Below, piece after piece: positions 53,963 to 64,000 of a DNA stretch of 64,000 nucleotides. The stretch is from Gossypium raimondii (Eukaryota; Streptophyta; Magnoliopsida; Malvales; Malvaceae): assembly GCF_025698545.1 (NCBI RefSeq), contig NC_068573.1:10811874-10875873 (forward strand). The letters run 5' to 3'. How positions within the stretch are numbered: position 1 is the stretch's first letter; each line of letters opens with the position of its first letter. The position numbers and the translations under genes were made by a program. The notes under the pieces are model-generated. The model was given only the letters and a program-made list of their open reading frames with translations. It was not told where the DNA came from and made no database searches.

Positions 53963-54659
53963 TTTTCTGGAATTCCTTGTTTGATTTGCTTTCTGCCGGT
54001 TGACAGGGATTTTTGATTTTTTTTTGGGCAAGTGGGGGTTATTATTAGGGTTTATCTACATATATTTATATAGAGAGGGGCTTAATGCATATTTTAGTCC
54101 CTAAAAATACTGTTTTTCTCACTTTGGTCTTTAAAGGTTTTTGTAGTTCAGTCCCTAACGTTATTATAAGTTCATAGGTTCAGTCATTTGGATGTAAAAA
54201 AAAAAAAGATGATATATCTAACCAATCATAAAATTATAAAAAAGTAGTAATTTATGATTTACTAAATATCTCAACGGAGGGTTTCTAAGGATTGAACTAA
54301 TTGTTAACGTTAAGAATTGAAGTGGGCCAAAAAACATTTAAAGATCAAAATAGAAAAGGAAAATTACTTTAGGGACTAAAATAAGCATAAGCTATATTAA
54401 TTTTTCAATTTCACACCTAAACTTCTTTTTGTACAGCTTTAGTTCTTAAATCACCAAATACATGCTACTTGACACATTCTTATTGGGTGCTAATAAATTT
54501 TCAGATAAATAATAATTCTCTTATTAAAGTGAGAAAATAGTATAATTCAAAGGCCTAATCATAAATAAAGCCGGATTTTAAAGTGGGTTGGCTTCCTATT
54601 TAAGCGCTAAACAATGAGCCCGAATTAGCCCAAAAGGATTCCAGTTTTCTTCATCTTCC
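53963..54659. promoter_or_regulatory. Shared promoter region of prohibitin and ribosomal-protein-like genes
   Basis: The prohibitin start (53962, minus) and the leader exon of the next gene (about 54660, plus) face away from each other across about 700 bases, a bidirectional layout. Half of it is taken by a MITE-like inverted-repeat element (54080-54392). Both products are mitochondrial if the neighbour is correctly read, so co-regulation is plausible but unproven. Confidence 0.5.
54080..54392. mobile_element. Foldback/MITE-like element, 313 bp
   Basis: The left end gcttaatgcatattttagtc and the right end read on the other strand (gcttatgcttattttagtcc) are near-identical inverted repeats. The similarity runs inward for about 90 bases per arm (tagtccctaaa, ttggtctttaaa / ttgatctttaaa, cctaacgtta / ttaacgtt). 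There is no coding capacity and no target repeat that I can call. Confidence 0.65.
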
Positions 54660-55498
54660 GCTTACAGCTCTTTTCGTTTCAGTTTCAATCCAGAATAACC
54701 GTAAATCCCCAAATTTGAATCCAACAAAGGGAGGCGTAAGGATTCAATTTTACGAGCTCTCAAGAAAGGTAACTTCTTTTACTTGTATTTCTTTTTTATA
54801 TTGTGCCATTAAACTCCTAGAAATCAAACAAAGGAAACTCATTTCCTTTTTTCATACACTACCCAGTTGATCTCTCTTCATTTTACTTCAAACCCCATAA
54901 GAAGAAGAAACACTTTTTCCTCTTTTCTTCTTTGTTGGGGTTGATTGATTTTTCTGCTGAATGGATGTTTCTTTGTTGGGGTTGATTAAATTCCTAGTAC
55001 AGCGGCTCCATGACACTTTTACTATTTTTTGCTTTCAGACATTAATCAAAGTTGGCTAGTCTCAACACATTTCAATTTAATCAAAATTCTTTGCTCATAG
55101 GACTCAAGAATGGCTGGGAAAGCAGCACAATCTGTGGTGAAGGCAGTGGGAGAATACCAATACCCATGGCGTGAAAAGTTGGCTAAGTATAAAGTAGAGT
55201 TATCAAAGGGAGTATGGGCTATTGGGAACTTGGAGCTTGGAAGCCTCTAGGCATCAGCGCTAGGCGTCGACCCAGACTCTGAAAAGAAATGCTTCTAGCG
55301 GGCCAAGATTGGTCGTACGATCCAGAGGAGAAAGAGATGAGAAGCAAGATGAAAGGTCACAAGTGCGACAGAATAGCTGCTGAGAGAAGGGAGAATACTG
55401 CTAATTTGATGCAGAAAATGCCTGAGATGTTGCTTGCTTATAAGAAACGCAGGTGGGAGAAGAAAATAAAGGCAGAAGAGAAAGCTAAAGATAAATAA
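54660..55498 (+). pseudogene. Mitochondrial ribosomal-protein-like gene with two lesions
   Basis: A leader exon ends at 54768 (AAAG|GTAACT), followed by an intron to 55100. Exon 2 starts at ATG 55110-55112 and reads MAGKAAQSVVKAVGEYQYPW, then REKLAKYKVELSKGVW. Expected next is YWELGAWKPLGISARRRPRL, which is present but in the next frame because one base is missing near 55216-55219 (tatgggcta for tatggggcta). In that second frame a TGA at 55280-55282 stands where Arg (CGA) is expected. Then KEMLLAGQDWSYDPEEKEM and KGHKCDRIAAERRENTANLM run open to TAA at 55498. It resembles a small conserved plant protein of about 130 aa that I believe is a mitoribosomal large-subunit protein (mL59/mL64-like); the name is uncertain. 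Either a recent pseudogene or sequence errors. Confidence 0.65.
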
Positions 55499-55719
55499 AT
55501 CTGCATTTTTTCCTTATTTGGGTGGTTGAGAACAAAAAAAAAAAATGTTGAACCTTGTACTAATGAATTCAATGTTGGGTTTTTTTGTTTAAATTATTAT
55601 GTATTGGCTGAATAATATTGATACATATGTTACTAATGAGATAGAGCTATGGGTTCTCAGATAACGAATTAAATGAATTCAGGTAGTTCAAAGAATAGTA
55701 TGGGATATTATCATTTTGG
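55499..55719. other. 3' flank of the ribosomal-protein-like gene
   Basis: About 220 bases, probably the 3' UTR and flank, with an A11 run near 55532 and no gene. Confidence 0.4.
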
Positions 55720-56103
55720 AATATAAAATTGTTATTTGAACTTGTCCTAAATTTATACTCGAAATTTTTTTGTGACATTGGCCAATCGAGCGTTGTCACG
55801 TGGCATCCTCTTGTACTTATTTTTTTTTTTATTTTTCATCCTCCTCCCTTTTTCTTTTCTTTTCTTATGTTTATTTTCTTTTTCTGCCTTACTTCTACAC
55901 ATTTTCATCTTTCTTCTGCCAAAAACTTCTAAAATTTTCTCTCACTTTAATACCATCCAATCACCAACAAAATTGCATCTCTTCAACCCTTTTCATTTTC
56001 TTCTTCATTTTCCAACCACCAGCAACTAATCCCCACCACTTCCCCTCTCCTTTTCAAACTAACCCACAAAGACAAAATCTAATAGAAATATCACGATAGA
56101 AAT

Positions 56104-58490
56104 TGTCGAAACCGTTTTTTGTGAAAATAAAAATTTTAGTTGTCGACTTAAAAAACAAAAATTGGAGTCACCACCGATCCTTTATTAATGTGTGATCGGC
56201 TCACCTTAAAATGATTTTGGTCTACGAATTTTGAGAAAACGAGTTCGGGAGTCAGTTACGCATGAGGAAGGGTTAGCACCCTCGTAACGCCCAAAATCGG
56301 TACCAAATTAATTATTTGATGTCTTAGTGTCGAAGGTTTTAAAAAAAATTTAAAATCAACTCAAATGATGAAATTTGAAAAAGGATAATCAATTGCTCAA
56401 GTCATGTAAAGAAATCGAGTCCCAATACGTTAGGGTACAATTCCTCAAAATCCCCGAACTTTGAATATCACTTTATTTTATGCGAAAATCTTCATTTTGA
56501 GAAAGTAACATGCCACACCCAATACGTTAGGACACGACAAGTTAAGTTCCCAAAAATGATTTTTATACTCATGCATTTTGAATAAAGAATATTCTCGGCT
56601 TTTTAAGATTGACAAAGAAAATCAGAACCCAATGCGTTAGGGCTCAATTTCCCTCGAAAATCCCAAACTTCGAATAATGCTTTTATTCAAAAAAAAAACT
56701 TTTGAATCAAGAAAATCACTTTGATATAAGGTTAAAATCAAAATATATTTTCAAAAGGGTATGTTGAAAAGTTAATGTACAATATGATGCAAATACTTTA
56801 ATTTAAAACATATATGAATAAATATTTACTAATATACAAATACAAGTACAATATACAAGTAAATTTGAAAATATGTATGCATATATTTAACACACATACG
56901 ATAGTACATATAAAAAGATGGAAAGCAATACATATAAAAAATGCATGTATGGGTGAATACGGAAATCGCAGAAAATGAAAAATGTACATACGTTAATGCA
57001 CATATATAAGTGTACAAATAAAAACAAAATTTATAATGATTTCTAAAAAGCATGTATATGTAAAAAAATGCATATGAATTATAAAATGTAGGCATATATA
57101 TATATATATATATACATATTTATTTATAAAAACTATGAAAGCATAATATATATAAAATGTATAAAATATGTGTATGTAAGAATTAAAGTATGTATGTATA
57201 TATATGTATCTATTTTAAAATGTATAAGTATATATATGAAATATAAAGTATGAGAAGGTTAAAAAACTGAAAAACTGTAAAAAACAAGTTTAAAAAATGT
57301 ATGAATGCATGTGTTAATGAAAACTAAAAATGTATATGTATTAAATAGGCATGTAGATTAAAATAGGCGTGTGTATGAATGAAATAATAATAGTAATAAT
57401 AATATTAATAATAACAATAAATAAGATAAAATAAAAGATATAGCATAGTCATGATAAAAACAAAAAAAATGGATCAAATTGAGTTAAAAACGAAAAAATG
57501 GGGCAAATTTAGAATAAAATTTAAAAAAAGGGGCCCCCTTGAATGCGCGCGTAACAGGGGAGGACCAAAAGGGAAATTATCCCGTCCTTCCAAAACGCTG
57601 CGCATTAACACTGGCTAAAATGAACAGAAACATAAACATTTGGGCTAAATTTAAAAAAAACAAAAATTGGCTTAATAAAACATGACGCAAAAGAGGGAGG
57701 ACTGATCGCGCAAATTCCCCCTCTGACGTTAGAACGCGCGGATCCTCCCCTCCGGGTCGAGTCACCGCGCGGATCGCACCTGGCTAAAACGGCGCCGTTT
57801 CACTTTTGTTATTTAAAACAATTTTTGTTTAAAAAAACAGCAGAAAGAGAGGAAAAAAAAATAAAAATTAAGAACCCTCTTCTAGGGTTTTCTTTTGACT
57901 CCTTTTTGCACCGCCGCCGCAACCAGCCTCCACCGCGCTTTCACCGATCGGAGATGCGACGCGATGGGCTCCAAAGGTAAGTTTCTTTCTTTTATTTCTT
58001 TTTATTATTTTTAAAAAGCGATGGAAATAAAAATAAAGAATAAAACGCGAAAAAAAAACCCGATTTCACCTTGAACAAAAATCTGTATTCTCAATGCTCT
58101 TTTCCAATTTTCTTGTGTATTCTCCCTATTTCTTTTTCTCCCTCTCTTTACAAAATCAAACGGCTTTATATAGCCCGAAAAAAGAAAAACTAAATCGAAT
58201 AAATCTATTATTTTGCTGTTTTCTCTCTATTGGACTCCTTGAGTTCGTTTTGCAGGTATTCGTGGAGAGAAACGTGTGCGTGGAGGAGCTAGTCCCGAAA
58301 CGTGCACCGATCGGGGTCTATTGGAGACGGGGAGGCTGCTGCGGCTAGGTTGAGTGGCGCTAGGGTTTCTGCTTTCAGTGTTTTTGGGCTGGGGTTTGTA
58401 TTGGGCTAGGGTAATTATTGGGCCACTTATTTGTTGGGTTAGAACTGTTTTCTTTTTGTGTTTGGACCCAGCCGATTGGGCCTTATTACA
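56104..58490 (+). mobile_element. Solo LTR, family A copy 3 (2.4 kb)
   Basis: It begins TGTCGAAACCG and ends GCCTTATTACA, with a perfect 5-bp target repeat GAAAT (56099-56103 and 58491-58495). It has the same opening block as copies 1 and 2, an AT-rich middle with a (TA) run near 57094-57113, the palindrome AAACGGCGCCGTTT (57787-57800), a CCGCCGCC leader, and a leader intron (donor CAAAG|GTAAGT about 57976, acceptor TTTTGCAG about 58256). It sits within the left arm of the long-inverted-repeat element. Confidence 0.9.
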
Positions 58491-58865
58491 GAAATATTTC
58501 AGTTCTTTCTTCTATTTCTTTTTGCAGTTACACGAAAATTATATATGATATTATCATTCACATTTATGTTCAAGTTTGAAACTTTAATTTTTTTTGTAAA
58601 TAAAGTCGACTTCAAATTTTAGATTTTAATTTTTTATTAAATTATTTATTAACCAAAATAATAAAAACAAAAGAAAATAAAAAATTCTTTAAACCTAAAA
58701 TCCTTAAAAAAATTAAACCCATTAGTTGGAAGAAAATTAACATCACAAAAAAACCATAAATATCCCCAAGAACACAAAACCTAGAAAATTTTCAAACCCT
58801 AACAAACATGTTGGTGGGGACTTCAAAGTGATGGCATAGGTGAGCGAAGAGCGTGGTGGTTTTGG

Positions 58866-61560
58866 TTGTAACACCCCAGATCTGACAAGTCTAAAGTTTT
58901 AGGCGTATAGCAGTAAATAGTCTGTTTGGCGAAGTGTTATCCGTCCAAATGATTATTTTGGCGTATAGTAATCGCCATATGAGTTTGTAACAAGTTGACT
59001 TCATGATATTCTGCTATATTAAAGAGAAGTTCTTGTTAATTGATAAAAGGGTAAGTATGGAATAAGTATTTGCCAAAGGTATAGTATGCCTGGTTTGTAT
59101 GGAATACTGTGTTAGTTAGATTCCAAGTAATTTGGTTAGAAATCAACTAGTTAGCCTAACTTGATAATTGTGATTGGAAGGTGTTTATTTATATTTCGCT
59201 TAGAATCTCTATGCCATTAAGAAGACAAGTTTTGAAATGTATGACACTTGTTAAATTCCACTAAGTGGAGTCATATTTATATATGAGAGATGAGTTCTGA
59301 AAGGGTTTTTCTTTCTTCTTCCTCTTCCTTAAGTGGTATTTACTGATACCTACCTTAAGTTTGAATTATCTTACATCGATGATCTAGAAGCTATGGTTCT
59401 TTTATGACCAAAGGTTATTTCGTATCAGGGTAAGCATTTTAGCTCTGCATGTTAAGTTTTGGATGAGTAAATCTGTATGTGGTGATCGAACTGTAAGACT
59501 GTAAGTATAAGGTTTCCGTATGAGATTGTCAACGATTAATATGATAAGTCTTTCGTATGTACAAAAGTGGTAATAGTGAAATTTTGTTTCTAAGAAGTGG
59601 TTGTTACTGGTTTGAGATGATATCTGGATTTGGAGTTTTAAACTGCAGTAAGTGTGAATCAGGTGGGTCTTTACTTTAAATCTTACATGTGAACAATGCC
59701 AGTAAATAATTTAAATAGTGATGAATTTTGAGTATTTAGTGAATGAGTAAAACATAAGAAAGATGTTGCATGTGCAAATATAATATGTACAAAGTATTTT
59801 AGGAATAGGAAGTTGAATGATAAGTATGCAGGAAAGTTCAATATGGAAAGGTAAGAATCAGTCAGGTGAGTTTCTACTCTGGCTCTTGTACGTATGAAGA
59901 GTGTTATGAAATTATGAAATCTTGGGTCTGGGATATGTCTGGTTTGTAGAGTTTGTAAGGTGAGTCGACCATGGTGGTAAATAAGAAAATTCGTCGGGAC
60001 AGTAAACACGAACTCTGATATGAAACTCTGAAGAAAAAATTCCATGGCTATGACATACTCTGAAAAAGAAATGTTGAATGTCAATTTATCTAATAGGGTT
60101 CTTTGTATGTCCCAGGGCGGTGATGGGCAAATCTCACTCTTTGTGAGTTTAAGAAAATCCATATCGTAAACATGACTATTTTGGGATGCCTATGTGGCAT
60201 CTTGTCAGCCTTTGTGGCATACTCTGAATGAATCGCCTTTGGGGCATACTTTGTACGGATCACCTTTGTGGCGTACTCTGATTAAATTGCTTTAAAGCGT
60301 ATTCTTTAATAAGGACTTATGGTGCATTCGATATATGTTTGTTTGCCTCTGATGTGTTCTGACCGGGACAGTAACAAGAGGTTCTATATGATTGCCTGTA
60401 TGGCGTGCTTTGTTAGGTCTACATGGCGTGAACTGTTAGGAATGTCTGGAATGATTTGAGTGTAAATATCTGTCTCTATGGTAAAATAGAAGCAAATTCT
60501 TGTAATTCTATAATAAATATAGTTAAGAGGAGGTATTGATGTGTTCTGAGTTAAGAATGAATAAGTCTTAAGGGTTTCCATGAAAAAGAGATGTGTATTT
60601 GTATGTTAAGAAGGGTATCTGTTATGATGATTTATAAATGTGGAAAGTGAAGGGGTATTTAATCTTCTTCTAGAATTATTTTGAATCTGAATTAGTGGTA
60701 TCTTGAGTTATGGGATTTTGATATAATACGATATGGAATCGAATGAATGGTCTAGCAGTACTCTTCTACACGAGTATGAGCAGTGTTGAACCAGGATATG
60801 TCTGAAGATGAAATTGATGGTATCTAGTTCTACATAGGAATTTGCCAAACATTTATGTATCCGTCCGTGATAAATGTTATTGAAAAACTATTTGAAATAA
60901 GAGTATGTGTTAAGATATGTTTTTTGGAAGTGGACTCGGAGGGTATGTCTGCAAAGAATTTATTTTGTGACTAGATTTATGGAAGTTTTGGACGGATTCC
61001 TCAGTTAATTGGATAGGAAGATTGAATATGACAAGAGCATGATAATTGGAGTATAAGAATATGATAAAATTGTAGTGGTATCTGCCGAAATAAATGATGC
61101 AGAATAATGGTTGACACAATAGTTCATATAAGATTTCAATTATCCATCAAGGTATTGTTATGTTAAGCTCACTAAGTACTCGTGTACTTACAAGATTTGT
61201 TACTGCTTTTCAGGTACTTGAGATGAGACATCGCTTGAAGGGACAATGATAGGAGTACGCTAAAATGGTTGCGGAGTGGGCTATTATGCATACAATGGAG
61301 ATGTGGCGTAGTCTAGGAATACGCCTTTTGAGTCAGTATTAAATAAACTTCCATTTTGTAAGGATTTGTATTGAGTCTATTGTAATAAGATTATTTCAAG
61401 TTACTTCCCTTGTTTTCATACAGTAAGTTTCTAATTAAAATGTCAAATAGCATGCTTAAAGAAATGTGAAATTGTAAATTGTTTTCATTAATGGTTTAAC
61501 TTTGTGAAGTAGCACATGAAATTCAGACCTAGTGAATCGGGTTAGGTTTGGGGCATTGCA
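58866..61560 (+). mobile_element. Gypsy-type LTR, probably solo (2.7 kb)
   Basis: It starts TGTAACACCCCAG and ends GGGGCATTGCA. Near 60190-60330 there are imperfect tandem phrases of about 35 bases on 'cctttgtggcatactctga', like those in Gypsy LTRs of cotton. No coding region or partner LTR is present. The neighbouring pentamers (TTTGG and CTGGC) do not match, so the borders or the solo-LTR reading are less certain than for family A. Confidence 0.6.
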
Positions 61561-62255
61561 CTGGCGGTGTTCAAAAAGTTGTTTTGACCAAACCTTGGTT
61601 GGAAAGAAAATGTTGGAGAAAACCCAATTGTTGACCCTAAAGATCTCATGTATTGAAATGCTTTCTATTTTTTAATTGGAAGAATAACAAAAAGAAACAA
61701 AGGCTGTAGAATGTGAAAAATCTTCTTGAAGATCAATTTTGTGAGTAGATTTTGTCTATGCTTTTGGTTTGGTTTAAATTAATTAATGGTGAATCTTGAA
61801 AGTGGGATGACAAACAAAAGCAGCCATGGAAGTTGGTGAGGGTTGGTTGATGGTGGTTGGAAAATGGGGAGAAAAATGAAAGGGGTTTAAGAGGTGTGAT
61901 TTTGGTGGTGATTGGATGGTGAGAAAGTGAACGAAAATTTGGGGGCGGGGAGGTTGACAGAAGAAAGAAAGAAGAAAGATGAAGAATTGTAGAAACAAGG
62001 CTAGAAAAAGAAAAAAGGGAAGAAAATGAGGGAAAACAAAAAGAAAAAGAGGTACAAGAGGACGCCACGTGGTGGCGTGTGATTGGTCAGCGCTGCCACG
62101 TCAGCAAAAAATTAACAACGTTAGATTTGAGTACCAATTTAGTTGACTGAAAAAAGTTCGAGTATTAATCTGGGACAAAAAAAACCATAAGTATCAATCT
62201 GAGAGAAATGGACAAGTTCAGGTACCAATTTTATATTTAACCCTTTTGAAAATGG

Positions 62256-62367
62256 TTAGCTGATTTTAGCTGTTTTTTTGTAGAGTTAATATATACAAAG
62301 GTGCCTGGACTTGACAATTTATTCTTATTTGATACTTAAGGTTTTTTTAACCAATTTAACACCTAGG
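62256..62367. other. Short spacer
   Basis: About 110 bases between the long-inverted-repeat element and the Harbinger end; no features seen. Confidence 0.4.
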
Positions 62368-64000
62368 GCACGTTTGGTTCGTTGTAATGGAATAGAACTG
62401 TAATGGAATAGAGGCGTAATAGTAATTCAATTGTTTGGTTGAATGTAATGGACTAGAGGCGTAATAGTATTCTTGTGTTTGGTTGAATGGAATGATGTTG
62501 TAATAGCATAAGGAAAAAAACTAAAATGACTAGAATACCCTTAGTAGAAATTTTTTTAGGTAGATGATTATTGTTATTAAATTTTAATAAGATTATTAAT
62601 ATAAATAATAAATAATAAATAATTTAATCATATATTAACATAGTTATTATTAAATATAATTTAATAAAATATATAATTTAATAAAATTCTTAATATTAAA
62701 TATTCTTATATGAATTTTCTAAAATCATAATATATAATACTATAAAATATAATTTAACATAATTATTATTAAATATAATTTATAAAAATATATAATTTAA
62801 TAAAATTCTTAATATTAAATATTCTCATATGAATTTTCTAAAATCATAATATGTAATACTATAAAATATAATTTAACATAATTATTATTAAATATAATTT
62901 AATAAAAATATATAATTTAATAAAATTCTTAATATTAAATAGTCTTAAATGAATTTACTAAAATCATAATATATAATAATATAAAATATAATTTAACATA
63001 ATTATTATTAAATATAATTTAATAAAATATATAATTTAATAAAATTCTTAATATTAAATAGTCTTAAATGAATTTACTAAAATCATAATATATAATACTA
63101 TAAAATATAATTTAAAATAATAATTATTAAAAATATAATTTAGTAAAAATATATAATTTAATAAAATTCTTAATATTAAATATTATTAGAATTTACTAAA
63201 ATCATAATATATAATACTATAAAATATAATTTAAATTAATTATTTTTAAATATAATTTAATAAAAATATATAATTTAATAAAACTCTTAATATTAAATAT
63301 TCTTAAATGAATTTACTAAAATCATAATATATAACACTATAAAATATAATTTAAAATAATAATTATTAAAATATAATTTAGTAAAAATATATAATTTAAT
63401 AAAATTATTAATATTAAATATTTTAGAATTTACTAAAATCATAATCTATAATACTATAAAATATAATTTAAATTAATTATTTTTAAATATAATTTAATAA
63501 AATATATAATTTAATAAAATTCTTAATATTAAATATTCTTATATGAATTTACTAAAATCATAATATATAATACTATAAAATATAATTTAAAATAATTATT
63601 ATTAAGTATAATTTATTAAAATATATAATTTAATAAAATTCTTAATATTAAATATTCTTATATGAATTTACTATAATCATAATATATAATACTATAAAAT
63701 ATAATCTAAAATAATTATTATTAAATATAATTTAATAAAATATATAATTTAATAAAATTCTTAATATTAAATATTCTTATATGAATTTACTAAAATCATA
63801 ATATACAATACTATAAAATATAATTTATAATCTACTTTATTATTTTTAAACGCAATACATATTTAATGTGCTAAAATATCATTAGTGAAACAAATAATTT
63901 AATTATTCTACAATAAAAAAATTAGAAGTAATAAATAACTTGAGAATTATATTTTGCATAAACATAATATTCATATATTAACAAAAGGTTACATGAAATT
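62368..64000 (-). mobile_element. Second PIF/Harbinger copy, inverted, cut by window end
   Basis: It begins GGGCACGTTTGGTTCG, the same end as the right end of the 21864-29591 element (GAGCACGTTTGGTTCG). It continues with the same subterminal phrases (ggaatagaggcgtaatag, ttgtgtttggttgaatgga, aaaatgactagaataccctt), the same AT-rich tandem array, and then 63840-64000, which is the reverse complement of 28590-28740 (for example aaacaaataatttaattatt, gcataaacataatattcat). Its coding part must lie beyond the window. The first three flanking bases are CTA. Confidence 0.85.
62620..63830. repeat. Expanded ~119-bp AT-rich tandem array
   Basis: About ten units, marked by (t)actaaaatcataatatata near 62719, 62838, 62957, 63076, 63195, 63315, 63430, 63549, 63668 and 63788, with spacing of 113-120 bases. 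It is the same unit as the 28770-29340 array in reverse orientation, but with roughly twice the copies. Confidence 0.9.

Larger units (their letters stand above)
55720..62255. mobile_element. Long-inverted-repeat (MULE-like/foldback) element with two nested LTRs
   Basis: The left arm (about 55720-56103) and the right arm (about 61733-62255) are reverse complements of each other. Paired phrases include ttgaacttgtcc, atactcgaa, gaccaatc-like, cacgtggc(a/g)tcctcttgta, ttcatctttcttct, accatccaatcacca, ttttccaaccacca and agacaaaatcta. The right arm is the fuller one. Arms of several hundred bases with a gene-poor interior suit a Mutator-like or foldback DNA element. No transposase is visible. The element has been split by a family A solo LTR (56104-58490) and by a Gypsy LTR (58866-61560). 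Outer borders are approximate. Confidence 0.6.

Noticed and set aside
53963-54031. Upstream in-frame ATG of the prohibitin gene (MPKKKSKIPVNRQ...)
   Set aside because: It would add a basic 23-residue extension absent from known prohibitins, whereas [10 protein letters not shown] matches the family start.
55800-56099. Open frames starting MASSCT... on + here and on - at 61733-62068
   Set aside because: They are the same sequence in the two arms of an inverted-repeat element, start at GTG, and are low-complexity Phe/Ser/Pro-rich; not host genes.

Overview
The window is nuclear DNA of a eudicot plant. The genes have many short introns with GT-AG borders, the intergenic DNA is AT-rich, and the spaces are filled with LTR-retrotransposon debris. 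Several repeat types look like ones I know from cotton (Gossypium, Malvaceae), so I infer a Malvaceae genome; the genus is not proven from the sequence alone.

Four host genes look whole. (1) Cytosolic glucose-6-phosphate dehydrogenase (+, coding 16917-20161, 15 coding exons, 514 aa). (2) NBP35, a P-loop scaffold of cytosolic Fe-S assembly (+, 36339-38496, 3 exons, 354 aa). (3) Cytosolic GAPDH, GapC (+, 42849-45612, 11 exons, 336 aa). (4) A PHB3-type prohibitin (-, 52817-53962, 2 exons, 280 aa). A fifth gene (+, 54660-55498), probably for a small mitochondrial ribosomal protein, stands head-to-head with the prohibitin gene but carries two lesions. An unrecognised two-exon remnant lies downstream of NBP35 (38908-39452).

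Layout: 1-3400 is a Ty1/copia remnant on +; 3400-5140 a decayed Gypsy-type LTR; 5140-8030 AT-rich DNA; 8035-13795 a copia remnant on - with a solo LTR (9906-11379, 5-bp target repeat) nested in its integrase region; 13800-16900 AT-rich DNA and the G6PDH promoter and leader; 16917-20161 G6PDH, with a TRIM fossil in intron 2. 21864-29591 is a PIF/Harbinger DNA transposon with a DDE transposase, a Myb/SANT protein, an AT-rich ~120-bp tandem array and what looks like a captured piece of a host UBP1 gene. 30001-33792 is a second copia remnant of the same family as the 8035 element. NBP35, GapC and the prohibitin/ribosomal-protein pair then follow, interspersed with three same-direction solo LTRs of one family (39527-41771, 45793-48410, 56104-58490; two with perfect 5-bp target repeats). 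The last of these, together with a Gypsy LTR (58866-61560), is nested in a long-inverted-repeat element (about 55720-62255). At 62368 the same Harbinger family reappears in inverted orientation and runs off the window, with its tandem array expanded to about ten units. A chloroplast-derived fragment containing the end of rps7 lies at 52067-52300.

The host genes share no single pathway: NADPH supply (G6PDH), glycolysis (GapC), Fe-S cluster assembly (NBP35) and mitochondrial proteostasis/translation (PHB3 and its neighbour). The most interesting material is the Harbinger pair, the solo-LTR series with a conserved promoter palindrome and leader intron, and the damaged gene on a bidirectional promoter.
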